A stretch of 6,619 nucleotides of DNA from an uncultured Oscillospiraceae bacterium (GCA_947628975.1 CANRBW010000083.1:1-6619); one strand, 5' to 3'; shown: positions 1 to 6,259, numbered from the stretch's first letter. The notes: a model not told the origin generated them from the letters alone. Numbers and translations are program-made.

Positions 1-552
1 CTGGGGGCCTACTACGGCTACCGGGCCCTGGTGGAGCGGATGGGCCTGGAGCCCGTGGCGCTGGACGCCTTCACCCCCACCGTGGTCTCCGACCAGTTCT
101 ACGGCACCACCTTCTCCACCTCCGGAGTCCGCTGGATAGACCCGGACGTGATGGAGATCTACGTCCCCCAGGAGGCGGCCACGGTGACCAACCACTTCAG
201 CCAGGACGATGTGCGGGAGGGCCAGCCCCTCTACGACTTCTCCAAGCTGGCGGACAAGGACAAATACTCCATGTTTTTGGACGGCAACAAGCCCCTGACG
301 GTGGTGAAGTCCAACGTGGCCCCCGCGGGCGCGCCCCGGCTGATGCTCATCCGGGACTCCTTCGCCGACTGCCTGGCCCCCTTCCTGTGCTACAACTTCT
401 CCGAGATCCACCTGGTGGACCCCAGATATTATAAGACCTCCATGGCCCAATATGCCAAGGACAACCAGATCGACCAGATCCTGGTGCTCTACAGCGTGTC
501 CAACTTCGTCACCGACGCCAGCCTCTTCGCCCTGGCCCTTCCGGCCAAATAA
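1..552 (+). CDS. DHHW family / AlgX-like SGNH-fold protein, C-terminal part (5' truncated)
   Basis: The frame is open from base 1, so the gene begins upstream and only its last 183 residues are visible; the internal ATG at 31 has no reason to be the start. The first residues (LGAYYGYRALVERMG) look like the stretch that follows the DHHW-type motif in this family, so that motif should lie just outside the window. The second conserved block, LMLIRDSFADCLAPFL (about residues 113-128 of the fragment), matches the 'RDSF' segment that places a serine in the SGNH-hydrolase-like fold of AlgX/DltD-like proteins. Relatives are envelope proteins, usually encoded beside an MBOAT O-acyltransferase and linked to acylation of surface polysaccharide; that partner would be expected upstream and cannot be seen here. 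The role is inferred from family resemblance; the substrate is unknown. The TAA stop is followed 20 bases later by a terminator, so this is the last gene of its transcript. Confidence 0.8.
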   Translation: MGAYYGYRALVERMGLEPVALDAFTPTVVSDQFYGTTFSTSGVRWIDPDVMEIYVPQEAATVTNHFSQDDVREGQPLYDFSKLADKDKYSMFLDGNKPLTVVKSNVAPAGAPRLMLIRDSFADCLAPFLCYNFSEIHLVDPRYYKTSMAQYAKDNQIDQILVLYSVSNFVTDASLFALALPAK

Positions 553-571
553 GCCCGCCCCGGCGCAGACA

Positions 572-619
572 AAGGCCGTCTCCCTTCCGGGAGGCGGCCT
601 TCGTTTGCCTGTCTTTCTA
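572..619 (+). terminator. Intrinsic terminator after the DHHW gene, probably bidirectional
   Basis: A 13-bp stem (572-584 with 589-601, one G-U pair) closes a TTCC tetraloop and is followed on the + strand by a T-rich run containing TTT, CTTTCT and TAT. On the - strand the same hairpin is followed only by TTTGTCTG, so it would be a weaker stop for the convergent NAGPA gene that ends at 660. A second 6-bp hairpin without a T tract (637-642 with 649-654) lies between the two genes. Confidence 0.85.
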
Positions 620-659
620 TCTGAGGGCGTTCCGGGCCCGCCGTCCGGGGCGGGGCGCG

Positions 660-2327
660 TCACTCCTCCAGGAAGATCTGAAGGGTGGCGGCCAGGGCGC
701 GGCCGGGGGCCAGGACGGTCTGGCCCTGGAAGTAGAGGGCGGTGGAGGCCCCGCCGTCCAGACACATGGCGTCCTCACACCCCAGGGCCAGCATCAGCTC
801 CCGCATCTGCTGGACGGAGGCCGCCGGCGTGCCCACCAGCAGGACCTTGCCGTCCCCCCGGACCCCCACGGCGGTGCGCCGGGCGGTCCCGGCGTTGAAC
901 TGGCCGGGGCGGAAGCCCTCGTCCTGGGTGAGGTCCGCCTGGCCGTCGGTGACCAGGCGGGGCGCGCCGTTCACCGCCGTCACCAGCCCCTCGGCCTCCA
1001 GGGGGTCGTCCACCGCCCCCTGGACGGCGTAGGGCTCCAGCGCCACGGTCCGCCCCAGTTGGGGGGTCTGATACCAGGGGGTGGCCGTCACCTCCGCGGA
1101 GGAGTAGAGCACCGCGCCGTCGGCGGGGATGGGGACGTAGTCCCCCGCCGCCACCGGGTAGCAGCGGGTGCTCACGCCGCCCTCCAGCACCAGCACCGCC
1201 CCCGGCCAGCTCACCGAAAAGCCCTCCCCTCTGGCGGGGGTGTAGTACACCGACTGGTTGGCGAACTGGGCCAGGGTGTTCACCTCAAAGGCCGCCCACT
1301 CCTGGTACGGCCCGTCGTCCACCGTCTTGAGCCGGTAGAAGAAGTACCCCCGGCCCAGCCTCACCGTCCCGTCCCGGTAGACCGCCAGGGTGGACAGCCC
1401 GGAGTTGCCGTAGAGAAAGACGCCCTGGTCCGCCACATGGCCCACCGGGTCCTTGCTGGCGCTGTTCACCTGGAAGTAGTTGGCGTCCACCACCACCTGG
1501 GCCCCCGTGGCGCAGAGGTCGGCGAAGGGGGCGGTGGCCCCCAGCTTCCCCCCGGGCAGCACCGCCCGGAACCGCACCCGGCTGTCAGAGGGGTCCACGG
1601 TGACCACGTTGGCGCTCACCGTCCCGGAGGGCAGGGCGAAACTCTGGTCCCTGGCCAGAGTCAGGGGCTGGTCCACATAGTGGGGCTCCCGCTCCGCCTC
1701 CGCCGCGGGGGGATAGACGTTGGCGTTTTTTGCCAGATAGGCCGCCTCCGGCAGGGTCAGCAGGGCCTCCCCGGTCAGGCCGATGGGCCGGTCGGAGATC
1801 ACCACCAGCATCTGGGTGGGCTCATACTCCACATAGAGCCCCATGCACTCCAGCGTGGCCCGGAGGGGCACATAGGTCCGGCCCCCCAGGGCCCTGGGGG
1901 CGGCGTCCAGGTGGACGGAGCCCCGGAGGCTGGTGCCCATCCAGGGGTCGTCCAGGGTCATGGACACGTCCCAGTAGCTCAGCCAGTCCTCGGAGATCCG
2001 GCGGAGGTAGACCGCCTCCGGCGTCTCCGGCTTCCACTCCACCGTGCCCCCGAAGGCCTCCACGATCCGCCGGATGGGCACCAGGGTCCGCCCGTTCTCG
2101 GCGAAGGGGCGGACCTGGCTGTTCTCCCGGTCCACCTGGTCCAGCTTCCCGTCGATGACGCACTGGGGCGAGTAGAGCCGCAGGACCACCAGGGTCCGGT
2201 CCGGGCTGGTCTCCGGCAGGGGAGTCACCGGCCGCTCCAACTCCTCCGCCGCCAGGGCGGACCCGGCCAGCACCCCCGCCGCCAGGGCCAGGGCGGCCAG
2301 GGCCGGGAGGAACCGCTTTCTTCTCAT
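660..2327 (-). CDS. Secreted stalk-domain phosphodiester glycosidase (NAGPA domain) protein
   Basis: 555 residues. Residues 1-27 form a signal peptide: a basic MRRKR start, an Ala/Leu core and an ALA cleavage site before AEELE. Residues about 45-180 resemble the copper-amine-oxidase N-terminal-like 'stalk' domain, with the paired signatures RTLVPIRRIVEAFGGTVEW (80-98) and RTYVPLRATLECMGLYVEY (150-168). Residues about 225-555 form a phosphodiester glycosidase (NAGPA, formerly DUF2233) domain: VVVDANYFQV (278-287), AVNGAPRLV (451-459), RTAVGVRGDGKVLLV (484-498) and MCLDGGASTALY (521-532), the last being the family's 'LDGG.ST' hallmark. The human member removes GlcNAc from a GlcNAc-phosphate diester; bacterial substrates are mostly unknown, so an envelope glycosyl-phosphodiester such as a teichoic-acid-like polymer is only a guess. 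The ATG is preceded by GAGGAG at a 7-base spacing, and a good promoter lies upstream. It is divergent from the MATE gene. Confidence 0.9.
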   Translation of the reverse strand: MRRKRFLPALAALALAAGVLAGSALAAEELERPVTPLPETSPDRTLVVLRLYSPQCVIDGKLDQVDRENSQVRPFAENGRTLVPIRRIVEAFGGTVEWKPETPEAVYLRRISEDWLSYWDVSMTLDDPWMGTSLRGSVHLDAAPRALGGRTYVPLRATLECMGLYVEYEPTQMLVVISDRPIGLTGEALLTLPEAAYLAKNANVYPPAAEAEREPHYVDQPLTLARDQSFALPSGTVSANVVTVDPSDSRVRFRAVLPGGKLGATAPFADLCATGAQVVVDANYFQVNSASKDPVGHVADQGVFLYGNSGLSTLAVYRDGTVRLGRGYFFYRLKTVDDGPYQEWAAFEVNTLAQFANQSVYYTPARGEGFSVSWPGAVLVLEGGVSTRCYPVAAGDYVPIPADGAVLYSSAEVTATPWYQTPQLGRTVALEPYAVQGAVDDPLEAEGLVTAVNGAPRLVTDGQADLTQDEGFRPGQFNAGTARRTAVGVRGDGKVLLVGTPAASVQQMRELMLALGCEDAMCLDGGASTALYFQGQTVLAPGRALAATLQIFLEE

Positions 2328-2362
2328 GCTCCCACTCCTCTCTGGGTCGGTCTCTCCCCTTC

Positions 2363-2391
2363 ATTGTAGCGGCCGCCCCCGCCCAAGTCAA
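2363..2391 (-). promoter_or_regulatory. Sigma-A-type promoter for the NAGPA gene
   Basis: Read on the - strand, TTGACT (2386-2391) is the -35 element and TACAAT (2363-2368) the -10 element, with exactly 17 bp between them. Each hexamer differs from consensus at one base. The predicted start of transcription is near 2356, giving a leader of about 28 bases that contains the GAGGAG ribosome site. Confidence 0.75.
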
Positions 2392-2401
2392 GGCTCCCCC
2401 C

Positions 2402-2430
2402 TTGCCTTTCCGTGGGGAATGGAGTACAAT
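2402..2430 (+). promoter_or_regulatory. Sigma-A-type promoter for the MATE gene
   Basis: TTGCCT (2402-2407) and TACAAT (2425-2430) are separated by exactly 17 bp. Transcription would start near 2437, some 20 bases before the GTG start at 2458. The -35 lies only 10 bp from the -35 of the divergent NAGPA promoter, so the two polymerase sites sit back to back. Confidence 0.7.
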
Positions 2431-2440
2431 GGAAGGTCGA

Positions 2441-2451
2441 AAGGCGGTGAT
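2441..2451 (+). promoter_or_regulatory. Ribosome binding site that sets the MATE GTG start
   Basis: AAGGCGGTGAT matches the extended Shine-Dalgarno AAGGAGGTGAT at 10 of 11 bases and sits 6 bases before GTG 2458. The in-frame ATG at 2419 overlaps the promoter -10 region and would lie upstream of the predicted transcript start, so GTG is preferred. Confidence 0.7.
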
Positions 2452-2457
2452 CCCGGC

Positions 2458-3819
2458 GTGGAGCAGAAGCGGAACGATTTTTCCCAGGGCAGCATCCCCA
2501 AGACCATCCTGTCCCTGGCCGCGCCCATGACCCTGGCCCAGCTGATCAACGTGCTCTACTCGGTGGTGGATCGGATGTACCTGGGCCGTCTGCCCAGCCA
2601 CCTGGCCCTCACCGGGGTGGGACTCACCATGCCCATCGTCTCCATCATCATGGGCCTGGCCAACCTCTGCGGCGTGGGGGGCGCGCCGCTGACCTCCCTC
2701 CACCGGGGCCGGGGCGAGGAGGAGGAGGCCGAGGCGGTCATGGGCAACTCCTTCTCCCTGCTCCTCATTCTGGGGACGGCGGCCACCGTCCTCATGCTCC
2801 TCCTCAAGCGGCCCATGCTCTACTGTTTCGGCGCCAGCGACGCCACCTTCCCCTACGCCGACAGCTACCTGACCATCTACCTCTGCGGCACGGTGTTCGT
2901 GATGATCGGCCTGGGCATGAACCCCTTCATCAGCGCCCAGGGCTTTGCCAAGACGGGGATGCTGACGGTGGGGCTGGGGGCGGTGGTGAACCTGGTGCTG
3001 GACCCCCTGTTCATCTTCACCTTCGGCATGGGGGTCCAGGGGGCGGCCCTGGCCACCATCCTGGCCCAGAGCTGCTCCGCCGTCTGGGTGCTGAAGTTCC
3101 TCACCGGGAAGACCGCCATCCTGCGGCTGAAGCGGGCCAACCTGCGCCTGGCCGCGGCCAGGGTGCGGCGGATCATCGCCCTGGGGCTGGCGGGCTTCTT
3201 CGTCAACCTGACCAACTCCCTGGTCCAGATCGTGTGCAACCGCACCCTCCAGCTCTGGGGCGGCGACCTCTACGTGGGGGTGATGACCATCGTGAACTCC
3301 CTGCGGGAGGTGGTGACCATGCCGGTCCACGGCCTCTCCCAGGGCAGCCAGCCGGTGATGGGCTACAACGCCGGGGCGGGCAAGCCCCAGCGGGTGTGCC
3401 AGTCCATCCGCTTCGTGGCCGGGGTGACTTTGGCCTACTCGGCGCTGGTGATGGTGGTGATGGAGCTGTTCCCCACCGTCCTGATCCACCTGTTCAGCAG
3501 CGACCCGGAGGTGGTCTCCGCCACCATCCCGGCCCTGCGGATCTACTACTGTATGTACCTCTTCATGTCCCTCCAACTGGTGGGGCAGTCCACCTTCACC
3601 GCCCTGGGCCGGGCTAAGAACGCCATCTTCTTCTCCCTGTTCCGCAAGGCCATCGTCAACGCCCCGCTGACGGTGCTGCTGCCCATGTGCTGGGGCCTGG
3701 GCACCACCGGGGTCTTCACCGCCGAGGCGGTGAGCCAGTTCCTGGGCGGCCTGGCCTGCTTCATCACCATGTACTGCGTGGTCTACCGTCCCCTCTCCCG
3801 GCAGGCCAGGTCCGCGTAG
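2458..3819 (+). CDS. MATE family multidrug/Na+-type efflux transporter
   Basis: 453 residues from the GTG at 2458, the usual MATE length. The start is chosen from the near-perfect ribosome site and the promoter position, and it gives the typical MATE opening (N-SIPKTILSLAAPMTLAQLINVLYSVVDRMYLGRLP). About twelve hydrophobic segments fall in two halves joined by a basic loop near residues 215-240. Family marks include VVDRMYLGRLP with D38 in TM1, the NLVLDPLFIF segment (178-187) and G-SQGSQPVMGYNAGAGKP (292-310). It resembles the MepA-like branch, which exports cationic drugs using an ion gradient, but the substrate cannot be read from sequence. It is transcribed alone from its own promoter, divergent from the NAGPA gene. 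Its last 37 bases overlap the 3' end of the NlpC/P60 gene on the other strand, and no hairpin with a T tract follows the stop before 4629. Confidence 0.92.
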   Translation: MEQKRNDFSQGSIPKTILSLAAPMTLAQLINVLYSVVDRMYLGRLPSHLALTGVGLTMPIVSIIMGLANLCGVGGAPLTSLHRGRGEEEEAEAVMGNSFSLLLILGTAATVLMLLLKRPMLYCFGASDATFPYADSYLTIYLCGTVFVMIGLGMNPFISAQGFAKTGMLTVGLGAVVNLVLDPLFIFTFGMGVQGAALATILAQSCSAVWVLKFLTGKTAILRLKRANLRLAAARVRRIIALGLAGFFVNLTNSLVQIVCNRTLQLWGGDLYVGVMTIVNSLREVVTMPVHGLSQGSQPVMGYNAGAGKPQRVCQSIRFVAGVTLAYSALVMVVMELFPTVLIHLFSSDPEVVSATIPALRIYYCMYLFMSLQLVGQSTFTALGRAKNAIFFSLFRKAIVNAPLTVLLPMCWGLGTTGVFTAEAVSQFLGGLACFITMYCVVYRPLSRQARSA

Positions 3820-4607
3820 CGCCACACCCCCGACAGGGACCGGGCCAGGTCGGGGCGGAAGCGGGGGTCCTCCGGCCCCAGGGCGTTCACCGTCACCCCG
3901 CCGGCCCGGCCGGAGGCGTGGAGATACCGCCCGCCCCCCAGGGCCAGGGCCACATGGCCCGGAAAGAACAGCAGGTCCCCCGGCGCCATCTCCTCCGCCG
4001 GGACCTGGACCAGGGGAAAGCCGGGCCGGGGCGACGCGTCCCGGTAGATGGAGATGCCGTTGAGCCAGTAGGCCATGAAGGTCAGGCCGGAGCAATCCAC
4101 CCCCTGGGGGGTCTTTCCGCCCCAGAGGTAGGGGGCCCAGCGGTAGCGCAGGGCGGCCCGGACCAGGCGGCGGCCCAGCTCCCCCTCCGGCAGAGGGTCG
4201 GGCCGGGGCCGGGGGGCCAGCCATCCCGCCCGGAGCGCGCCCTCCCGCCCGTCGGGGAGGACCACCCGCTGCCATCCCTCCTCCGGCCCCTCCCGCGGGG
4301 CCAGCACCGCCCCCAGCGGCGCGGTCAACAGCACCTCCGCCGTCCCCTGGGGCCCGGCCAGGACCGGGGCGGCGTTCCGCCCCCACACCACCGCCTTGTC
4401 CAGGGCGTCCCACCCCTCCCCCCTGGGCGCCAGACAGGCCGCCGGGGCGTAACCCCGGTAGCGGTACTCGGTCTCCACCAGCCAGACCGGCCCCACCCGC
4501 TCCAGCCCCCGGACCCCGGTCCCCAGCAGGGCCTGGTCGGCCAGGGGGCTGTCCGGCCGGGGACCGGTCCGCAGGGGACACACCGGGACTTTGACCACCA
4601 TCTCCAC
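3783..4607 (-). CDS. SH3b + NlpC/P60 cysteine peptidase (YkfC-like gamma-D-glutamyl endopeptidase)
   Basis: 274 residues from a GTG at 4607. Residues about 3-60 and 70-132 look like two SH3b-type modules (WLVETEYRYRGYAPAACL; GWQRVVLPDGREGALRAGWL). Residues about 143-265 are the NlpC/P60 catalytic domain: YLWGGKTPQGVDCSG holds the nucleophile C172, GHVALAL the catalytic H218, and YLHASG the third residue H230. This order and the C-H-H spacing match YkfC-type enzymes, which cut the gamma-D-Glu to diamino-acid bond of peptidoglycan stem peptides. No signal peptide is seen with this start, so a cytoplasmic muropeptide-recycling role is inferred. GTG 4607 is preferred to ATG 4601 because GGAGG lies 8 bases upstream of it; an upstream in-frame ATG at 4775 would pull the terminator hairpin into the gene. 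The gene is divergent from the DD-carboxypeptidase gene, another stem-peptide enzyme, and its 3' end overlaps the MATE gene. Confidence 0.9.
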   Translation of the reverse strand: MEMVVKVPVCPLRTGPRPDSPLADQALLGTGVRGLERVGPVWLVETEYRYRGYAPAACLAPRGEGWDALDKAVVWGRNAAPVLAGPQGTAEVLLTAPLGAVLAPREGPEEGWQRVVLPDGREGALRAGWLAPRPRPDPLPEGELGRRLVRAALRYRWAPYLWGGKTPQGVDCSGLTFMAYWLNGISIYRDASPRPGFPLVQVPAEEMAPGDLLFFPGHVALALGGGRYLHASGRAGGVTVNALGPEDPRFRPDLARSLSGVWRYADLACRERGR

Positions 4608-4615
4608 GCGCGCCG

Positions 4616-4624
4616 CCTCCCTTT
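4616..4624 (-). promoter_or_regulatory. Ribosome binding site that sets the NlpC/P60 GTG start
   Basis: On the - strand AAAGGGAGG ends 8 bases before GTG 4607. The same site would be 14 bases from ATG 4601, which is too far. It begins only a few bases after the foot of the 4629-4651 hairpin. Confidence 0.65.
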
Positions 4625-4628
4625 CAAA

Positions 4629-4666
4629 AGAGCCGGGACCGCCCCGGCTCTCTTTCTTTTTTATAT
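4629..4666 (+). terminator. Intrinsic terminator on the + strand, between the NlpC/P60 and carboxypeptidase genes
   Basis: A perfect 9-bp stem (4629-4637 with 4643-4651, loop ACCGC) is followed by CTTTCTTTTTTATAT. No + strand gene ends nearby: the closest is MATE, whose stop is about 810 bases upstream, so this appears to be where the MATE transcript ends after crossing the NlpC/P60 gene in antisense. It may also protect the carboxypeptidase promoter from read-through. On the - strand the hairpin is followed by only TTTT and sits in the NlpC/P60 leader. Confidence 0.75.
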
Positions 4667-4695
4667 GGTCCGCCGCCGCGTTCATGCCGGGATAA

Positions 4696-4716
4696 CAAAA
4701 TTTTGCCCGGCCGGGC
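4696..4716. repeat. Two abutting palindromes in the divergent control region
   Basis: CAAAATTTTG (4696-4705) and GCCCGGCCGGGC (4705-4716) are each perfect palindromes and share one base. They lie roughly midway between the NlpC/P60 and carboxypeptidase starts, a natural place for a dimeric regulator. No regulator family is recognised, and a self-complementary GC-rich 12-mer can arise by chance here. Confidence 0.4.
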
Positions 4717-4719
4717 CAG

Positions 4720-4749
4720 GCATATTCCCGCCGTAAACTCCACATCCTT
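4720..4749 (+). promoter_or_regulatory. Possible sigma-G/sigma-F-type (forespore) promoter for the carboxypeptidase gene
   Basis: GCATA (4720-4724) fits the Bacillus sigma-G -35 pattern, and CATCCTT (4743-4749) fits its -10 pattern CATNNTA except at the last base, with 18 bp between them. Transcription would start near 4756, about 20 bases before the AAGGAG ribosome site. No acceptable sigma-A pair was found in the same region. The motif is short, so this is tentative. Confidence 0.35.
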
Positions 4750-4792
4750 TCCCCCAGAGAGACCAAACCTGACACAAGGAGCGAGACCCACC

Positions 4793-5935
4793 ATGAAAAA
4801 AGTCATCGCGGCAGCGTTATGCCTGTTTTGTATCCTGTCCTGCCCCGCCGCCGGGGCGGTCACCGGCGGCCCCGGCGAACTGAAGGCCGGCTCCGCCCTC
4901 CTGATGGAGAAGGAGACCGGCAAGGTCCTCTATGAGGAGAACGCCCACGTCCAGCTGGAGCCGGCCAGCGTCACCAAGGTGATGACCATGCTCCTGGTGA
5001 TGGAGGCGGTGGACAGCGGGACCCTGTCCCTGGACCAGCCGGTCCGGGTCTCCGCCCACGCCGTCAGCATGGGCGGCAGCCAGATCTGGCTCAAGGAGGA
5101 CGAGGAGATGACGGCGCGGGATATGCTCAAGGCGGTGGCGGTGGTCAGCGCCAACGACTGCGCCGTGGCCCTGGCCGAGGCGGTGGCCGGGAGCGAGGAG
5201 GCCTTCGTGGCCCGGATGAACCAGCGGGCCGGGGAGCTGGGCATGGAGGACACCCACTTCCTCAACGCCACCGGCCTGCCCGCGGCGGGCCACGTCACCT
5301 CCGCCTACGACATCGCCCTGATGAGCCGGGAGCTGATTTTGCGCCACCCCCAGATCCGGGAGTACACCACCATCTGGATGGACTCCCTGCGGGACGGGGC
5401 CTTCCAGCTCTCCAACACCAACAAACTCATCCGCTTTTACGACGGGGCCACCGGCCTGAAGACCGGCTACACCTCTTCCGCCCACTACTGCCTGTCCGCC
5501 ACGGCGGAGCGGGAGGGGATGGAACTCATCGCCGTGGTCATGGACTCCCCCACCTCCCAGGATCGGTTCGAGGCGGCCAAGGCCCTGCTGAGTTTCGGCT
5601 TTGCCAACTACGCCCTGGTCAGCGCCTACCCCTCCCAGGCCATTCCCCCGGTGGCGGTGGAGCTGGGGGTCTATGACGCCGTCCAGCCCATCCTGCCCCA
5701 GGTCCCCCGTGTCCTGGTGGAGAAGAGCCAGGCCGCCCAGGTGGAGACCACCCTCTCCCTGCCCCCCTCGGTGTCCGCCCCGGTGGCCCAGGGCCAGACC
5801 CTGGGTCAGCTGGAGGTGACGGTGGCGGGACAGCGCGTGGGCCAGGTCCCCCTGGTGGCCGACCGGGCGGTGGACCGCCTCACCGTGGGCGGCATCCTTC
5901 AAGAGCTCCTCCGCCACCTGTTCCTGTCCCCCTAG
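4793..5935 (+). CDS. D-alanyl-D-alanine carboxypeptidase (DacF/PBP5-like low-mass penicillin-binding protein)
   Basis: 380 residues. It removes the terminal D-Ala from peptidoglycan pentapeptide stems outside the membrane. Residues 1-22 are a signal peptide (MKK, hydrophobic core, PAAGA); a Cys at 17 does not form a proper lipobox. The serine-peptidase S11 motifs are complete and in order: SVTK with nucleophile S59 and K62, SAN (119-121) and KTG (223-225). Residues about 278-365 resemble the PBP5 C-terminal beta domain (YPSQAIPPVAVELG through ADRAVDRLTV), and the last 16 residues (GGILQELLRHLFLSP region) could be a short amphipathic membrane anchor. The ATG is preceded by AAGGAG 11 bases upstream, slightly long. 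The gene is alone on its strand and is closed by a strong terminator. In Bacillus, dacF is expressed in the forespore, which fits the candidate sigma-G-type promoter, but a vegetative DacA-like role is equally possible from the protein alone. Confidence 0.94.
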   Translation: MKKVIAAALCLFCILSCPAAGAVTGGPGELKAGSALLMEKETGKVLYEENAHVQLEPASVTKVMTMLLVMEAVDSGTLSLDQPVRVSAHAVSMGGSQIWLKEDEEMTARDMLKAVAVVSANDCAVALAEAVAGSEEAFVARMNQRAGELGMEDTHFLNATGLPAAGHVTSAYDIALMSRELILRHPQIREYTTIWMDSLRDGAFQLSNTNKLIRFYDGATGLKTGYTSSAHYCLSATAEREGMELIAVVMDSPTSQDRFEAAKALLSFGFANYALVSAYPSQAIPPVAVELGVYDAVQPILPQVPRVLVEKSQAAQVETTLSLPPSVSAPVAQGQTLGQLEVTVAGQRVGQVPLVADRAVDRLTVGGILQELLRHLFLSP

Positions 5936-5939
5936 CGCC

Positions 5940-5980
5940 AAAAAACGGAGGCGGGCGCTTTCGCGCCCGCCTCCGTTTGT
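5940..5980 (+). terminator. Strong intrinsic terminator after the carboxypeptidase gene, bidirectional
   Basis: A perfect 16-bp stem (5943-5958 with 5963-5978) closes a TTTC loop, starting 7 bases after the stop codon. The + strand tail is only TTTGT with part of it in the stem, whereas the - strand has six consecutive T (5940-5945 read in reverse). It should therefore stop transcription arriving from either side. Confidence 0.9.
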
Positions 5981-6029
5981 CCCAAGCCTCGCAGAGTTTC
6001 GCGCCTACGGCGCGAAAGAGTCATAAATC

Positions 6030-6062
6030 ATTTTTTGCCAGGACATGCGCCTGGCAAAAAAT
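6030..6062. repeat. Inverted repeat with A/T-rich outer arms
   Basis: A perfect 13-bp stem with the 7-base loop ACATGCG. The outer half of the stem is A plus six T on the left and six A plus T on the right, and the inner half is GCCAGG/CCTGGC. Because the T run lies on the 5' side of the hairpin on both strands, it is not a normal terminator. Confidence 0.7.
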
Positions 6063-6195
6063 CCGGAGAAGTGCGGAGCCGTCGCGAGCCGCCCGGATGG
6101 AGCGGAGCGAGGGCGAGCGGAGGGGCCCGGGGCCCCGCAGACCAGCCCGAGCCGGAGCGAAGCCGGGCGTCGCGAGCAGGCGCAGCATGACAACT

Positions 6196-6257
6196 CGGCC
6201 CGCAAACGTGCGCCCCGGCCGCCAATAGGCGGCCGGGGCGTGCGCTGCGGCGGGCCG
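6196..6257. repeat. Long GC-rich hairpin
   Basis: Outer stem CGGCCCGC (6196-6203) with GCGGGCCG (6250-6257); an asymmetric internal loop (AAA against CTGCG); then an inner 17-bp stem (6207-6223 with 6228-6244, two G-U pairs as RNA) closed by an AATA loop. This is the largest fold in the island and has no T tract on either side. Confidence 0.7.
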
Positions 6258-6259
6258 CG

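Noticed and set aside
1059..2369. 436-residue open frame on the + strand
   Set aside because: Antisense to the NAGPA gene, with low-complexity His/Gly/Gln/Pro composition and no start signal.
3828..3855. Inverted repeat CCCCGAC/GTCGGGG just after the MATE stop
   Set aside because: Only 7 bp with a 14-base loop and no T tract, lying within the NlpC/P60 coding region, so it is not a convincing MATE terminator.
1822..4581. 919-residue open frame on the - strand
   Set aside because: It is a Gly/Pro/His/Gln-rich shadow frame running antisense to the MATE gene and out of frame with the NAGPA and NlpC/P60 genes, all of which have clear domains. Long stop-free shadows are expected at this GC content.
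3687..4736. 349-residue open frame on the + strand
   Set aside because: Shadow of the MATE 3' end and the NlpC/P60 gene; composition is Gly/Pro/Arg/Gln-rich and no ribosome site precedes it.
4661..4740. Sigma-A promoter for the carboxypeptidase gene
   Set aside because: Elements such as CATATT, TAAACT and TTGCCC are present but no pair has a spacer of 16-18 bp; the nearest combinations are 12-14 or 25 bp apart.
4608..4775. N-terminal extension of the NlpC/P60 gene to ATG 4775
   Set aside because: The extra 56 residues have no domain or signal peptide, no ribosome site precedes 4775, and they would cover the terminator and the divergent control region.
4703..4792. N-terminal extension of the carboxypeptidase to 4703
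   Set aside because: ATG 4793 has a ribosome site and is followed at once by a proper signal peptide; extension would bury the signal peptide 30 residues in.
4817..5941. 374-residue open frame on the - strand
   Set aside because: Antisense shadow of the DD-carboxypeptidase, whose catalytic motifs are all intact on the + strand.
5977..6228. 83-residue open frame on the + strand in the hairpin island
   Set aside because: Arg/Ser/Ala-rich composition imposed by the hairpins, no ribosome site, and it starts inside a terminator. Treated as non-coding.
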